A stretch of 64,000 nt of DNA from Rhodocollybia butyracea (Eukaryota > Basidiomycota > Agaricomycetes > Agaricales > Omphalotaceae), in the NCBI GenBank assembly GCA_015501585.1, contig JADNRY010000005.1:62001-126000 (forward strand). The letters run 5' to 3'. Made by a program: the position numbers and the translations under genes. The notes below the pieces were generated by a model. It did not search any database. It had not been told where the DNA came from and saw only the letters and a program-made list of their open reading frames with translations. Positions 1 through 11,030 of the stretch are shown in pieces; the first letter of the stretch is position 1, and each line of letters begins with the position of its first letter.

Positions 1-14
1 AGAGGCTGGCTCAG

Positions 15-23
15 AGGGGTATC
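15..23 (+). repeat. Left target-site duplication of the MULE-like element
   Basis: AGGGGTATC immediately precedes the left inverted repeat. An identical 9-mer follows the right inverted repeat at 932-940. Confidence 0.85.
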
Positions 24-277
24 TAGTCTCGTGATACCATCCGTTTCCGGTGAAACCCATAAATGGGTAGTACCCCGTCAACGTCTGGGCTTTTCCACGG
101 TCAGTTTGGCAGGTCGTTGCTTTCCGTGCGCATCGGACTCTCAGTTACCGTGTAGAAATTTTCTTTGAGCGCATACGGGGTGATATCACTACAGTCGGAA
201 CTCAAAAAGGCTTCCGACTGTAGTGCAAGGTGGCTCGTATTCAAGTTAAATAGCTATTATTTACAACGAAACATTAA
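24..277 (+). repeat. Left long terminal inverted repeat
   Basis: This is the inverted partner of 679-931. It contains a nested palindrome: a 13-base arm (188-200, ACTACAGTCGGAA) and its exact complement (212-224), separated by an 11-nt loop. The TIR can therefore itself form a hairpin. Confidence 0.9.
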
Positions 278-678
278 AATATACTTTGTAAACTATGTAG
301 TTACCAATTACAGTCTGTCTCCACCTCTGTGGCAGATCCACTAGTAGCTGCCATGTCCTCGATGCTATAAGCTACAATGGCATCTCGTGTAGGCTCACCA
401 TCCCTACTCCTGATGCAAGCTTAAGCTTAACACATGTATTATCTAAAAAGCGAGACTCGCCTCATTGCGGGGCAAATGCAGTTACTGGTCCATCATAGCC
501 TCCTGCAAAGCGCCGCAAGCAAGCTGTACCTGCACTATATGATGTAGCACTTGATTTTCTCGTAGATGAATTTATTCCTACAGGTGCAGCTACTGGAACA
601 CAGATTAACTTTGACTCGATCACAATGTAGTCTTATTCTTGCTTCGATACCCTTTCAAAACCTTTAATAGCCTAGTAA

Positions 679-931
679 TTAATGTTTCGTTGTAAATAAT
701 AGCTATTTAACTTGAATACGAGCCACCTTGCACTACAGTCGGAAGCCTTTTTGAGTTCCGACTGTAGTGATATCATCCCGTATGCGCTCAAAGAAAATTC
801 CCACACGGTAACTGAGAGTCCGATGCACACGGAAAGCAACGACCTGCCAAAACGACCGTGGAAAAGCCCAGACGTTGACGGGTACTACCCATTTATGGGT
901 TTCACCGGAAACGGATGGTATCACGAGACTA
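679..931 (-). repeat. Right long terminal inverted repeat
   Basis: This is the inverted partner of 24-277. The nested 13-bp palindrome is conserved here (732-744 and 756-768). The scattered mismatches against the left TIR suggest an old insertion. Confidence 0.9.
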
Positions 932-940
932 AGGGGTATC
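932..940 (+). repeat. Right target-site duplication of the MULE-like element
   Basis: AGGGGTATC immediately follows the right inverted repeat and is identical to 15-23. Confidence 0.85.
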
Positions 941-1057
941 AGCCTTGACGGTGGAACAGTGCGGCCGAGTGCCGAGCGGCTCGGCCGTCGAATTTTGGGC
1001 GCCAAATCCTTTTCCCTAGAACTATCTAAGCTTTGCTAGTTTCTCAACATCCTAAAC

Positions 1058-2145
1058 ATGGGTAATGATGGTGGAAGTATACCCGACCGCCGGGACTTGG
1101 TTCGGACCAAAGCAAAGGTGCGCTGAATGACTAACTGACTCTACCCTCATTTCTGACAATCACTCAGGCGGAACAAGCTGACAAGGCCAATCAAACCCGC
1201 GCCAGGTGGTTCTTTTGTGCTCTTTCCAAGGTTTGTTGCACCTACAAATATTTCCAGCCGTGGCTAATCTTTTTCTGCTCATATAGCGACCTCTACAAGA
1301 CCCAATTGTAGCTTGCGCCCTAGGCAAACTTTATAATAAAGATTCGATTCTGGAATATCTTCTTGATAAGTCTGCATATGGCGATGGTGAAAGGATTTGT
1401 GGTCACATACGGTCATTAAAGGTATGTGGGCTGATAATTGCTACTAGTAAATAAACTAAACTTTTACAGGACGTCAAAACCTTGAAACTCACTCCAAACA
1501 CCAGCCTATCCACCACCGTATCCTCTGACCCTACTTCCAGATCGCCGTTTGTCTGCCCACTAAACTTGAAAGAAATGAACGGTGTTCAACCGTTTGTCTA
1601 CATCTCAACTTGTGGTTGCGTCTTCTCGCAAGCAGGGCTGAAGACTGTGATCAATGCATCATCATCTCCGAAGGAGAAGGACAAAGACGATTCAGCGGGA
1701 GATGAAGAGCAGGAGCTGGAACTGTGTCCACAATGCGCTACCAAGTTTTCTCGCAAGACCGATGTATTGATGTTAAATCCTTCTGTTGACGAGGAAGAAC
1801 GTATGCGGGAAAGGATGGAGCTACAGCGTTTGAAAGAGCCTACGAAAAAGTCGAAAAAACGGAAGAACGCCACACCTGCAGATGATTCGGAAGCTCCTCC
1901 CAGTAAGAAGGTTGTGCCGAGCACGAATCCCTCAATATCAGCAGCGAGTCGGGCGGTTGTCAGTAGTCTGGCTATGGAAGAATCGAAGCGGAAGGCAAAT
2001 ATGAGTGATGCGGTCAAGAGTCTGTATGGAGATGGGAAGCCAGCGAAGAATGAAACTTTCATGACTCGCGGGACATTCACAAGAGTAAGTGTTGCTGTTT
2101 TGCTATAAAGATTGTAAAGTTTATCTTTTTTTCTAGTATGCGTGA
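1058..2145 (+). CDS. rtf2: Replication termination factor 2 (Rtf2)
   Basis: Rtf2 family protein with a C2HC2-type RING-like fold. It acts at stalled replication forks; fission yeast Rtf2 supports the RTS1 barrier and the human protein is removed from forks by the proteasome. The start MGNDGGSIPDRRDLVRTKAK matches the family N-terminus. Next come CALSKRPLQDPIVACALGKL, LYNKDSILEYLLDKSA, a CGHIRSLKDVKTLKL segment, and the second half FVCPLNLKEMNG with CGCVFS and CPQCATKFSRKTDVLMLNP. The C-terminus is Lys/Ser-rich and low-complexity. Five exons are inferred: exon 1 ends at 1117 and the last exon is only TAT GCG TGA after an intron at 2090-2136. The start is the first ATG after the MULE-like element. 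It converges with the SDT1-like gene. Confidence 0.92.
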
Positions 2146-2425
2146 ATGGACCTTCGCTTTTGTACTCTTGGAAACTGTAATTACAAGGAGAGTTTTCTAA
2201 CGTCGATCAAGAACGGTCTAATGGATGTACTTTCCTACCTTACTTACATAGTCGTTCTCGAAGTGTACTATTAGACTAGTTATGGTGTATCTATCAGTGT
2301 TATGTATGCTCAAATTATCGAGTGGTCCCGAAGACTCTCACTTAGCAGACAAAACAGGATGATTGCACGATTGATTGTGGTATTATTGTTCTATTATGTA
2401 CTCATCTACATGTATCCAGGGTGTA

Positions 2426-3455
2426 TCATTTGAAAATCTCTGGCCATACGTCTCTCAGCTCTTCCAACTCGTTAATGACAGTGATACCCTGCTCGGTCTT
2501 CTTTGTAGCCCCCGACACATTGGAGATTTTTAGCACCTTTCCTCCCTCGACATGCTCCTGCCCACGTTCGCAAAAGTGGATACAATGGGCCCATCCGAGG
2601 TTTCTCGCGGTCGCTACATTGCGCCAATTATCATCTATAAAGTAGCATTTGGATGGATCGGATATGGATGCGAATGACATGGCCTATTGAAACAGGTATG
2701 AATGAGTATTCCTAATCATACCGTTTCGATGCACGAACTTTGTGATAATATGTAGGATCTGGTTTGCTACACAAGTCTTTGGCCTCATAGTCACAATACA
2801 CAACGCCTTCTATTTGGTCTCGAAGATTCAGGATGCGCAATACACGTTCCGCGTGCTAAACAAGGAACTATGAGAACACTAGTGGCGCAAAAATTGAGAG
2901 CAGACACACTATTTTATATGCATTCGTTAACGCCCATACGCGAACTTTGGACCGATCTATGTCTTGGAATAACTTGCGATGAGCCGGATTTGGAGATATC
3001 ATTTCTTCTAGCGGCAAAGCCTGGTCACAATTGCGGTCAAAATCTAGTGGGTCTATCCAGCAATGAATAAGGAAGCAGGAGATGAGGAATCAGTAGTATA
3101 TACTTGCCCACATCGTCTACAGAACAAATCATTAATCAGATCAATATTTAATTAGTGCTGTGTACTAACGATGACGGACAAGGCCCGCTAGAGCCAATCC
3201 ATATTGAGTGTAATACTTGTGATGAAGGTCGGAAGCATCTTGCTCGCTCAGTCCGAGTTTGACAAAGTAATCTTTTTGCGACGAGTGAGAATTCATTGTT
3301 CAATATCAGTTCCATACAGCAAGCTGACCGTGTATCTTGACACCCATCGCTTGAGATATCTTTGAACTAGTAGAATAGAGAGTGTTGTCAATGTCAAAGA
3401 AGACGACCGGGCGGCCATCTTTGGTTTCAATTTGGCTTGAGATGAGAGTGGACAT
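2426..3455 (-). CDS. HAD-family pyrimidine 5'-nucleotidase (Sdt1/Phm8-like)
   Basis: HAD-superfamily phosphatase related to yeast Sdt1/Phm8, which dephosphorylates pyrimidine nucleotides. HAD motif I is VVFFDIDNTLYSTSSK (nucleophile Asp with DxDxT). Motif II lies in RVWALTNAYK. Motif III is the Lys in SKPDPTYYHK, and motif IV is CYFIDDNWRNVATARNLGW with the Mg-binding acidic pair. Exons read from 3455 leftwards with short introns; one internal exon includes LDFDRNCDQALPLEEMISP. The start MSTLISSQIETKDGRP is the first in-frame ATG before motif I. It diverges from eL6, whose start lies 354 bp away. The exact substrate is inferred from family membership. Confidence 0.87.
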
Positions 3456-3809
3456 TGCAAATCGGTAAATGAAAGCGATGAATTGATGAGATTATCAGCC
3501 TTGAGCGCTAGATGTAATCTAATCAGTACTTGCGATGAGAGACACGCCGCCAACCTTTGAGACGAAAGCAGTTTCGATAGATCATTAGAACCGGCTTGCT
3601 TGAGGGTATTGGAAGAAGTAGAAGCAGATACAGAGACAGGGGCTACCATTTGCCTGATGTCACGTGACATAAGTGGCTTGCCAGTTCTTACTTGACCATC
3701 AATTCGCACGGCTATTCCCTATCGACAACTTGTCCAGTAGCCTCAAGACTGAAGTAATTGCATTCATTATTTCAGGATATTTCTCTTCTAAACAATCTCA
3801 TCTTTCTAG

Positions 3810-4576
3810 ATGGCCAGAAGCAAAGAACTCGTCCCCGGCGTTGGACGTTTCTCCCGATCCCAGGTCGCCGAAAAACGCGGTCTGTTCAAGGGTCCCAAAA
3901 AATCCGAAAAAGCTGCTGCTGCATCTACCCCGGAGACCGTAGAAAAGACTGTTGGCGGTGAAAAGAACGGTGGCAAACGTCTTGTCCCCACTTCCAAAGC
4001 TCCGAAATTCTACCCTGCAGAAGACGTTCGCCAGCCTAAACAGAGCAGAAAAACCGCGAAACCGACTCAGCTTCGTTCTTCGATAACACCTGGCACCGTT
4101 TTGATTCTTCTGGCTGGAAGATTTAGGGGGAAACGTGTTGTCTTTTTAAAGCAGTTGGAAAGCGGTTTGCTGTTGGTTTCCGGGCCTTTCAGGGTTAACG
4201 GTGTTCCTCTGCGACGTGTTAATCAGGCCTACGTTATCGCCACCTCCACCAAGGTTGAGCTCGGAGGTGTCAAGGTTTGTACTTTCTGCGTCATAAATCC
4301 AAATAATTCTAATATCATTGTCAGCTCTCCGAGGAACTCAACGACGCCTACTTCGCTAAGCCCTCCGCTAAGGGTGCCAAATCAGCAGAAGAAGAATTCT
4401 TTCAAGAGGGCAAGCCTAAAGCAAAGGAGGCTTTCCCAGCATCGAAAGCGGCCCTCCAGAAAGAGGTCGATTCTACTCTCATCGCCGCCATCAAGAAGAC
4501 CGAGAATCTTGGCAAGTACCTCCAATCGACATGGGGTCTCTCGAAGGGTCAGTTCCCTCACCAGATGGTTTTCTAA
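3810..4576 (+). CDS. RPL6: 60S ribosomal protein eL6
   Basis: Large-subunit ribosomal protein eL6. The N-terminus is basic and Ala/Lys-rich ([18 protein letters not shown]). The conserved core runs [38 protein letters not shown], then [20 protein letters not shown]. One intron (4275-4324) splits the gene. The second exon encodes [20 protein letters not shown] and ends [10 protein letters not shown], the usual eL6 C-terminus. A splice acceptor (TTTCTAG) directly abuts the ATG, so a 5'-UTR intron of roughly 3751-3809 is likely, as in many fungal ribosomal protein genes. The gene converges with COX18. Confidence 0.94.
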
Positions 4577-4906
4577 TCAGAGGTTGTCGAGAGAAGTTGG
4601 AGTATGCTTGGAGGACGCGTAGAGATTATGTACTGCATATGAATCATTTTATACTCTACGACAACATATGCTACTGTTACTTAGGCTCTATGGTCAAGCG
4701 AAAAGGTCTTAAAAAACAACAAACTATTCTGAAAGTGACATGAGTATTATCGTTCCCAAAACCAAGAGCGAAAGCGAAGCGGTCATATTAGATCAAGAAA
4801 GATTCGTTGGATACCAGCACTACCGCAAAGGTAGGTCATGAACGCGGTTTCCTCACACCACAGTTGTTTTCATCCCGCTTGAAGGCGACAAAACTCGAGC
4901 TCACCT
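4577..4906. other. Convergent intergenic region eL6/COX18
   Basis: 3' flanks of two convergent genes. I see no coding or repeat signal beyond short AT-rich tracts that could serve as polyadenylation regions. Confidence 0.6.
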
Positions 4907-6130
4907 TCATATTCGATCCTGCTTACGCGACCCTTTGCTCTTTCGCGGTTTTGACGAAACTTGTAGTTTGGCCTTTCTTTTGAGCTCCTCGGAAGCAGAT
5001 TCAGTTCCAGATGGCTTCGGTGTAGCTTTTACCTTTTCCTGCAGTTCCGCAAGTGACATTGGAGAAGGCATAGAGGCCTTCAATTCTCTCCGTTTCTTCA
5101 ACTCAACCCAATTAACCAGCCATGTCTGCCCTAGCCCAAAGATTGCCGATGTTAGCCAGTAAAGCGTTACTGCCTGCGACAGGTTAAACATGATCTAGAA
5201 CAAATAAACGCGAAGCTTACTCCAGGGGCAATCGAAGCCAAACCTATCCTGAAAACCGACATTATCCTCATCGAATCCTTCATGTTGGACCTCAACTTGA
5301 ACCTCATTGTTAGCCACTTATTCCCACTCTTTTCCACCGTCTCCGCCATGTTCTTCTCACTAGCTTTTAACGCCTCTTTCTCTGCAGGATTCAAGATCCA
5401 ATGGCTGGACTCGACATTGGCCATAGTAACGAGACCCAGTATGACAGGAAGCGTGAACGTGACATCGGGGTGATTTAACGTGGTTAGAGTGAGGAACGAC
5501 TCCGAGTCAAACGGCGAAGTAGGGTCTGCAGCCAGACGAGCAAAACATATAGTCATGGCCATAAAAAGCGGAGCTTGGGTGACGAAAGGCAACCAAGCCG
5601 TTGTAACAGTCCTGCACTTGTGTGTTTTCACCAGTTCCTTTTCTTTCACTTTCATCTGAGGACAGTGTTAAAATTAAAACAGGAAGATATCTGAACGGTA
5701 CACACAATATCATGACAACGTTTTGCGTGAATTTTACCTCTAGTATTCTGGTCTTCTAGTAGTCCTTCTGCCCGCATGGCAATAGCTTGTTCGTGCATGA
5801 CGATAGGCCGCATTTGCCGTAGAACGGGAAGGACATGTTCCTCATAGCGTAGCCGGCGGCTCGTAGTCTACGAAGACAGGTAAAACGCGTATTTTGAAAA
5901 AATGAATGTTTTACACGTACCCAGAAAGCGACTGGAAGAAGTGCAGTTCGGAAAGCGACAGTGGCGAGGATGATGGTGGCAGAATACGCGGGCCAATTCA
6001 CAGGATAAGGCAAGGCAAGAGCGAGATCTAAAAAACCTTCATTGAAATACTGAACAAAATGTCGCTTGTGAGTTGGTGGAATGATTTTATATCTGAGGCA
6101 TGATGACGGTCGAAGACGAGTGGAAAGCAT
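4907..6130 (-). CDS. COX18: Mitochondrial inner-membrane insertase Cox18 (Oxa1/YidC family)
   Basis: Oxa1/YidC/Alb3-family insertase. The order and spacing of the segments resemble Cox18, which exports the Cox2 C-terminus across the inner membrane. The start MLSTRLRPSSCLRYK is a basic mitochondrial presequence. TM1 is in PVNWPAYSATIILATVAFRT. A soluble loop (SRRLRYEEHVLPVLRQM) leads to the hairpin AWLPFVTQAPLFMAMTICFA. Next come TLNHPDVTFTLPVILGLVTM and the last TM region (IMSVFRIGLASIAPG spliced to AVTLYWLTSAIFGLGQTWL). The matrix tail is Lys-rich (ELKKRRELK to SKPRKSKGSRKQD). Three introns are inferred. Oxa1 itself is less likely because the DVTFTLPVILGL region is Cox18-like. Confidence 0.85.
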
Positions 6131-6273
6131 AACTGAAAAAATTTGATCAAGTTTTATCACGGGTGTACATACAAGGTATCGCAGTGAAATATGGTTTAGT
6201 ACACTACAAATGCCAGTGGTATCGCGGATTCGTGCTACAGATAATAAAATAGAGTGGTACAGTTCGTAAAAAT

Positions 6274-6919
<646 letters not shown>

Positions 6920-7051
6920 GGGAGTTGAGAGAAGTTCTATGAATTGAACCCGACCCGAATAAGGAAATAATATAAGCGCCCATGTGACATTGTCTACTTC
7001 GCGCGCAGTTTCTCGCAGCTGATCCTCAATCGTGTTTTGTAGAATACCACC
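6920..7051. promoter_or_regulatory. Divergent promoter CENP-A / Gfd2-like gene
   Basis: Only 132 bp separate the two start codons, so upstream control elements must be shared. An AT-rich stretch (AAGGAAATAATATAAGCG) lies on the CENP-A side. No known operator was recognised. Confidence 0.6.
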
Positions 7052-8583
7052 ATGACCTTCGCCACTGTAACTGGATATTATCGATACACTGACATCTGGT
7101 TTGCGTGGCCCTCGCGTTGTGGCGAATACGAAGAAGTCTTGAAAGCCATGCTGGGTAACCGTTCATACGATTCTTGTACTCTACGCCTGCTCATCTATCA
7201 TCAAGCGCACGATGCACTGGTAAGCCCAGATCATCCCCTTCACGTTGATGGTGTAGATGGTGCCCAACTTTACATCGGTACATTTGCTGCTCCCTCGATT
7301 TGAGGTCTTTCCTGATCGCTCATTACAATAGGCACCTTGAAAAACCGGCGAAATTCGTCTTTTATTTTCTTCAAAACAAGTCGATTATGTACGATATTAT
7401 CTCCACAAAGTCGGATTAACAGAAAAATTGGTCCCACTTCCATATTCCAACTGCCTTATACGCGAGCAAGACCTGCGTGGCGTCTCCACCCAAGTCTTCA
7501 GGACAGGTGGTGAACTAAAGAAAAACTTCAAAGTACTCGCATTGTCTATCACCTTTCATTTGCACTCATTTACTGTGCCTAGAAAATCGACAAGTTCAGC
7601 AAAGGACTGAAGAATTCTGATGATCCCCCCTTAGCTTTCCGACGTTCGTGCTTCGAAAAGGCTCGGATGCTGTGGCAAGGAAAGACTGGGGCTTGGTGTT
7701 CCATTGATATCGAAGCTTGGGAGATGGATCATCGCTTGATCACAGAGTTTGGATGGTCCACTATTCATTGGGAAGAAGGCACAGAAGTCCAAGGCGGAGG
7801 GCACCTCATTGTAAAGGAATACGAGACCTATCGTAACGGAAAGTATGTAGCCGATAATCAAAAGGTATTGGTATTGTCTTTCCTCCACCACACTGGAAAT
7901 TTACCGTTTCCCAACTCTCCACAGAACTATCAATGGGGGAAAAGCGAAATCGTGCCAAAGAAACAGTTCAAAACACAGATACAAATGCTACTTACAGACT
8001 TGAAGAGACAATTTAGCCATCTCTTCATGGTCTTCCATGTTGCAAAAGGTGATATCGAGTGAGTAGACTATACTTCCTTCTCGGGCATCTCATATGGACC
8101 ATGAGTCTGTTTCGCAATAGATATCTGAATTCATCCATGATCGAAGCAAACTTGAACGACTTGTCATACACCCTCCCTGATGGTACTTCTCCACAGCCCG
8201 GCGTCTACGTTGTCGACACTGCAGAACTTTTTGGTGGACTTATAGGCCAGGGAAATGATAATCGCAGCTTGGAACAAATGTGCAACCAACTCCAACTCCA
8301 ACCCGATTTCTACACAATGCTGGTAATGACGCTCATGTAGGTGTTCTCCACTTTGCCGAAGTGTTCTCTTTGTCTGATTCTCCGATTCTCTGCATACTTA
8401 GTTTACTCTTGCGGCTTGCCAATCCATGGCCAGTGGTGCGACCGTTGACATGCAACGTGAAGAGCGTTGGCCTAACAAGACTGAAAAAGGACAGTGAGAG
8501 TAGATGCGAAGGCACTTGGGGGTGAATCTGAGTACTCCGATGATTCAGATGGGGAGGAAGATTCGCTGACTAAATATATCTGA
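7052..8583 (+). pseudogene. Gfd2/YDR514C-like DEDDh exonuclease-fold protein with two apparent frameshifts
   Basis: The family has an RNase H/DEDDh-like fold; yeast Gfd2 is linked to mRNA export through Dbp5. Visible catalytic-type motifs are CSIDIEAWEMDHRLITEFGW (DxE), HVAKGDIEYLNSSMIEANL (second Asp), VYVVDTAELFGGLIGQ, and HNAGNDAHFTLAACQSMASG (H..ND). The N-terminal part starts MTFATVTGYYRYTDIWFAWP, but exon junctions between about 7220 and 7400 are unclear. Two +1 breaks are seen: one in a CCAACT repeat near 8290-8306, before RFLHNAGNDA, and one in an A5 run near 8485, after PNKTEK. Past the second break a plausible acidic tail continues (ESEYSDDSDGEEDSLTKYI, stop 8581-8583). I cannot tell sequencing error from true loss, so intact function is doubtful. 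Confidence 0.62.
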
Positions 8584-8765
8584 GTCGCGTCAATGACGAG
8601 ACTATTAGTATATGGTCAAGATGTATATGTATTTTGCGCTTCGTGTACCAACTCATGCGATTCTAAGGAACCAGCGAACTATTTTTGATTCTGGGAAACA
8701 CCTGAGTTGACGTAAGTACTGATGACGCGCTTGAGCGCCTTGGCCTTAGTATATCCATCATCATC

Positions 8766-9260
8766 ATGGAACATCGGCCTCGATACCCTCAGCCATTTAC
8801 ACTACCTGAAGCTCTTCTTCTCGATGTATCAACAATATCTGAAGGTAGCTCACTCATTTAAGGCAGATGCAGCGTATCTAATCGTGTAATCAGAGATAAC
8901 AAGGCTGCAATACTCCATTAAACGTCTTCGGGAAACGCAGGAGATACTTCAAGACACCATCAATGAAGCAGAATCTCCAGACATGGCCGATGTGGAGATA
9001 GTAAATGCCATCAAGGAAAATGAACAAGTTATGTGCGTAGTAACGCTGAGTACTCATTTTGTATTAATTGCCACTGCAGAGGCTCCCAAGAAGAGCGTAT
9101 ATTGATATTAAAACTTGCGTTAGCAGACAAAGGCGTTAATGCAGGACCACATTACGATGTTAATGTTAATATAAAGCCTACTGGGAAAGCACCCGCATTC
9201 AATGCGCAGGATAATCGTGGCCTTATCGAGGAAGACGATTCAGGAGGACTTCATCTTTGA
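8766..9260 (+). CDS. Small coiled-coil protein, Tma17/Adc17-like proteasome-assembly chaperone candidate
   Basis: Small acidic protein of about 130 residues in three exons. It starts MEHRPRYPQPFTLPEALLLD, then a helical segment EITRLQYSIKRLRETQEIL with QDTINEAESPD. A second helix is IVNAIKENEQVIGSQEERIL, and a hydrophilic tail ends LIEEDDSGGLHL. The arrangement (helix, acidic linker, then a K/R-ENE-V helix) resembles yeast Tma17, which helps pair Rpt6 and Rpt3 in the proteasome base. The similarity is limited, so the function is inference. Splice junctions SE-EITRL and V-IGSQEE keep frame. It is convergent with the PHAF1-like gene. Confidence 0.6.
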
Positions 9261-9372
9261 AGGTAGGCTGTCAACATATTCGTTCAACTGTACTCAAAAC
9301 ATATATACAATATACAACAGTGATCATCACACTGTAGGGGGGATACGTTCTAGTTGGGGTCCAAGAAGAATG

Positions 9373-10860
9373 CTAGAATAGAGTTACAGATACAACTTGA
9401 GATGCCTCAGAGACTTCCAGGATGATTCCATCATAACCATGAACTGCATTATTCCAGTGAGCAAAGAAAAGAGCATCCAGTCAAACTCACGACGTGTTGT
9501 AGCGCTAGGCAGCGTAATATTGTCCTCATCGTCTGTGCGATCAAAGTAGCATGGATGGTGGAGGCTCTCTCGGACTAAGAAAGTGACTGATGGTCTCGAA
9601 CTGTCTTGCACTGAGTGGAGTCAGGAGCATAAGGTAGTTCTAGTACTTACCCTATCATAAAAATCGCTTTCTCGGAGGTGTGTCTTGAATCAGTGTCAGC
9701 GAATCTCACCAATATTGAGCCCTATAAACTGACTGACCATCTTCGTCGTCCTCTGGCTTCCCTTCGATTTCCCAGTTGCATCGCTTATACATTTGGAATA
9801 GTGGAGATCCAGGCTATCAAGCTAAGCACATCAACCTGAGGAACGTCATAGCAAACGTACCACGTTAGACTGTAGTATAATCTTCTTTACGATGTGAGTC
9901 TTTCCCGAGATGTAAAAGTCTATCCCATGCTGGAAGTAGTTGTAGAAATCTAGATGATTTGTGAATCATGGACAGACAGGAAGAGCTTGTATAGTCTACA
10001 TCCTGAATCGAGTCATCATAAGTCTGAAGGGAGGAATGTATCGTCATTCGATTCGTCTTCTTTATAGTGAACGCGGAGAGGATGACCAAGAGCAATAGTC
10101 AGGTCTTGTGCTGTTGTTGTACCGATGCGAACGTGTACAGGCATGCTCGTGGAGGGATGAAAATGTAGCGTTACGCCATCGTGAACCTATTCCCATTTAA
10201 TTCAAAGAACTTTCTGACTACAAAGCTAGCCACGCACCTTGACGACTGCTAGTGAGATATCTCCGTTCATCACAGGGCATTCAGCCACTTCACCGAGAAC
10301 ATCGCCTTGTTCTTCAGCTTCTTTTTTGCGAAATAAGAACTCGTTTCACCTCTTGCAGTCGGTCTTCATGATGAGCACCTGAACGACCATCGCCGATACC
10401 ATCCTCTTCAAAGCTGAACAAACACCAGGATATCGCAGATCATCTCCAGCATATGTAGGCCCAAATGTGCGGCTGACGCCAACTCTTCTAAGCACTTCAT
10501 CCGTTGATGAGAGTACCGTATCTTTATAGCGTAGAGTCACAGGAGGATTCGTTTCTCTTAGTTTCCGAACACAGATTGTTCGTAGCCGCTGGTGTTTGCC
10601 AGAAAAGAGAAGATCAAGATGTGGGCGGAGATGAAGAATTATCGGTGTCGTTGAAGAAGCGTCAGGATCATATTTGATGTCAACTTGTGGAAACAAATGT
10701 TGCATCTGGCGTAACATCTCTATCATAGACCATAGTGAAGCCCCTGGAAGTTTCATGTCAATGCATTGTTAGTGGAAGTGTGAGAGTAAATTCGATTTAC
10801 CTAATTCAAAGGGGCCCAGTCCATGCCTGGGCATATTTCTACGTCTAGAGTGGAGAACAT
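9373..10860 (-). pseudogene. PHAF1/C16orf70 (UPF0183)-like gene with multiple frameshifts
   Basis: UPF0183 family; human PHAF1 binds phosphoinositides on autophagic membranes. Recognisable pieces in order are STLDVEICPG, GLGPFELGASLWSMIEML, FPQVDIKYDPD, SSTTPIILHLRPHLDLLFSG, VLRRVGVSRTFGPTYAGDDL with RYPGV, FEEDGIGDGRSGAHHED, VHIRIGTTTAQDL-type strand, DFYNYFQHGIDFYISGKTHI and HGYDGIILEVSEASQVVSVT. They do not lie in one frame. Breaks unexplained by introns occur near 10822, 10419, 10322-10327 (A6 run on the coding strand), 10050, 9946 and 9545. This density is far above the neighbouring genes, so it may be a pseudogene or a poorly sequenced stretch. If intact in the organism it would encode about 420 residues. 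Confidence 0.7.
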
Positions 10861-11030
10861 GGTACGAAGACACGGAAGAAATACCGATTCGGTCGTCACG
10901 TCACACGTTGGGGATCAGTCCATGCACGTGCAATGTGACGATAGCGTTTCTTTTTGCAACCACCACGTCGCGTCGTGCTTCGCGGTCGTTCTGCTCTTTA
11001 ACTGGTTCCTTAGCTTAAAGTGACTTTAAA
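10861..11030. promoter_or_regulatory. Divergent promoter PHAF1-like / DPB2
   Basis: This 170-bp spacer contains several CACGT/ACGTCAC-type motifs (GTCGTCACGTCACACGTTGG near 10894). Such motifs resemble bHLH or bZIP/ATF sites, but no factor can be assigned from sequence alone. Confidence 0.45.

Larger units (their letters stand above)
24..931. mobile_element. Non-autonomous Mutator-like (MULE/foldback) DNA element
   Basis: The two ends are long inverted copies of each other (24-277 and 679-931, about 254 bp, with a few mismatches). They begin TAGTCTCGTGATACC and enclose about 400 bp of unique sequence. The 9-bp string AGGGGTATC lies directly outside both ends (15-23 and 932-940), which fits a target-site duplication. 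Long TIRs with 9-bp duplications are typical of the Mutator superfamily (known for the family; placing this element there is inference). No intact transposase ORF is visible in the core, so the copy is probably non-autonomous. It ends about 126 bp upstream of the RTF2 start codon. A Tc1-like or hAT origin is less likely because those make 2- and 8-bp duplications. Confidence 0.85.
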
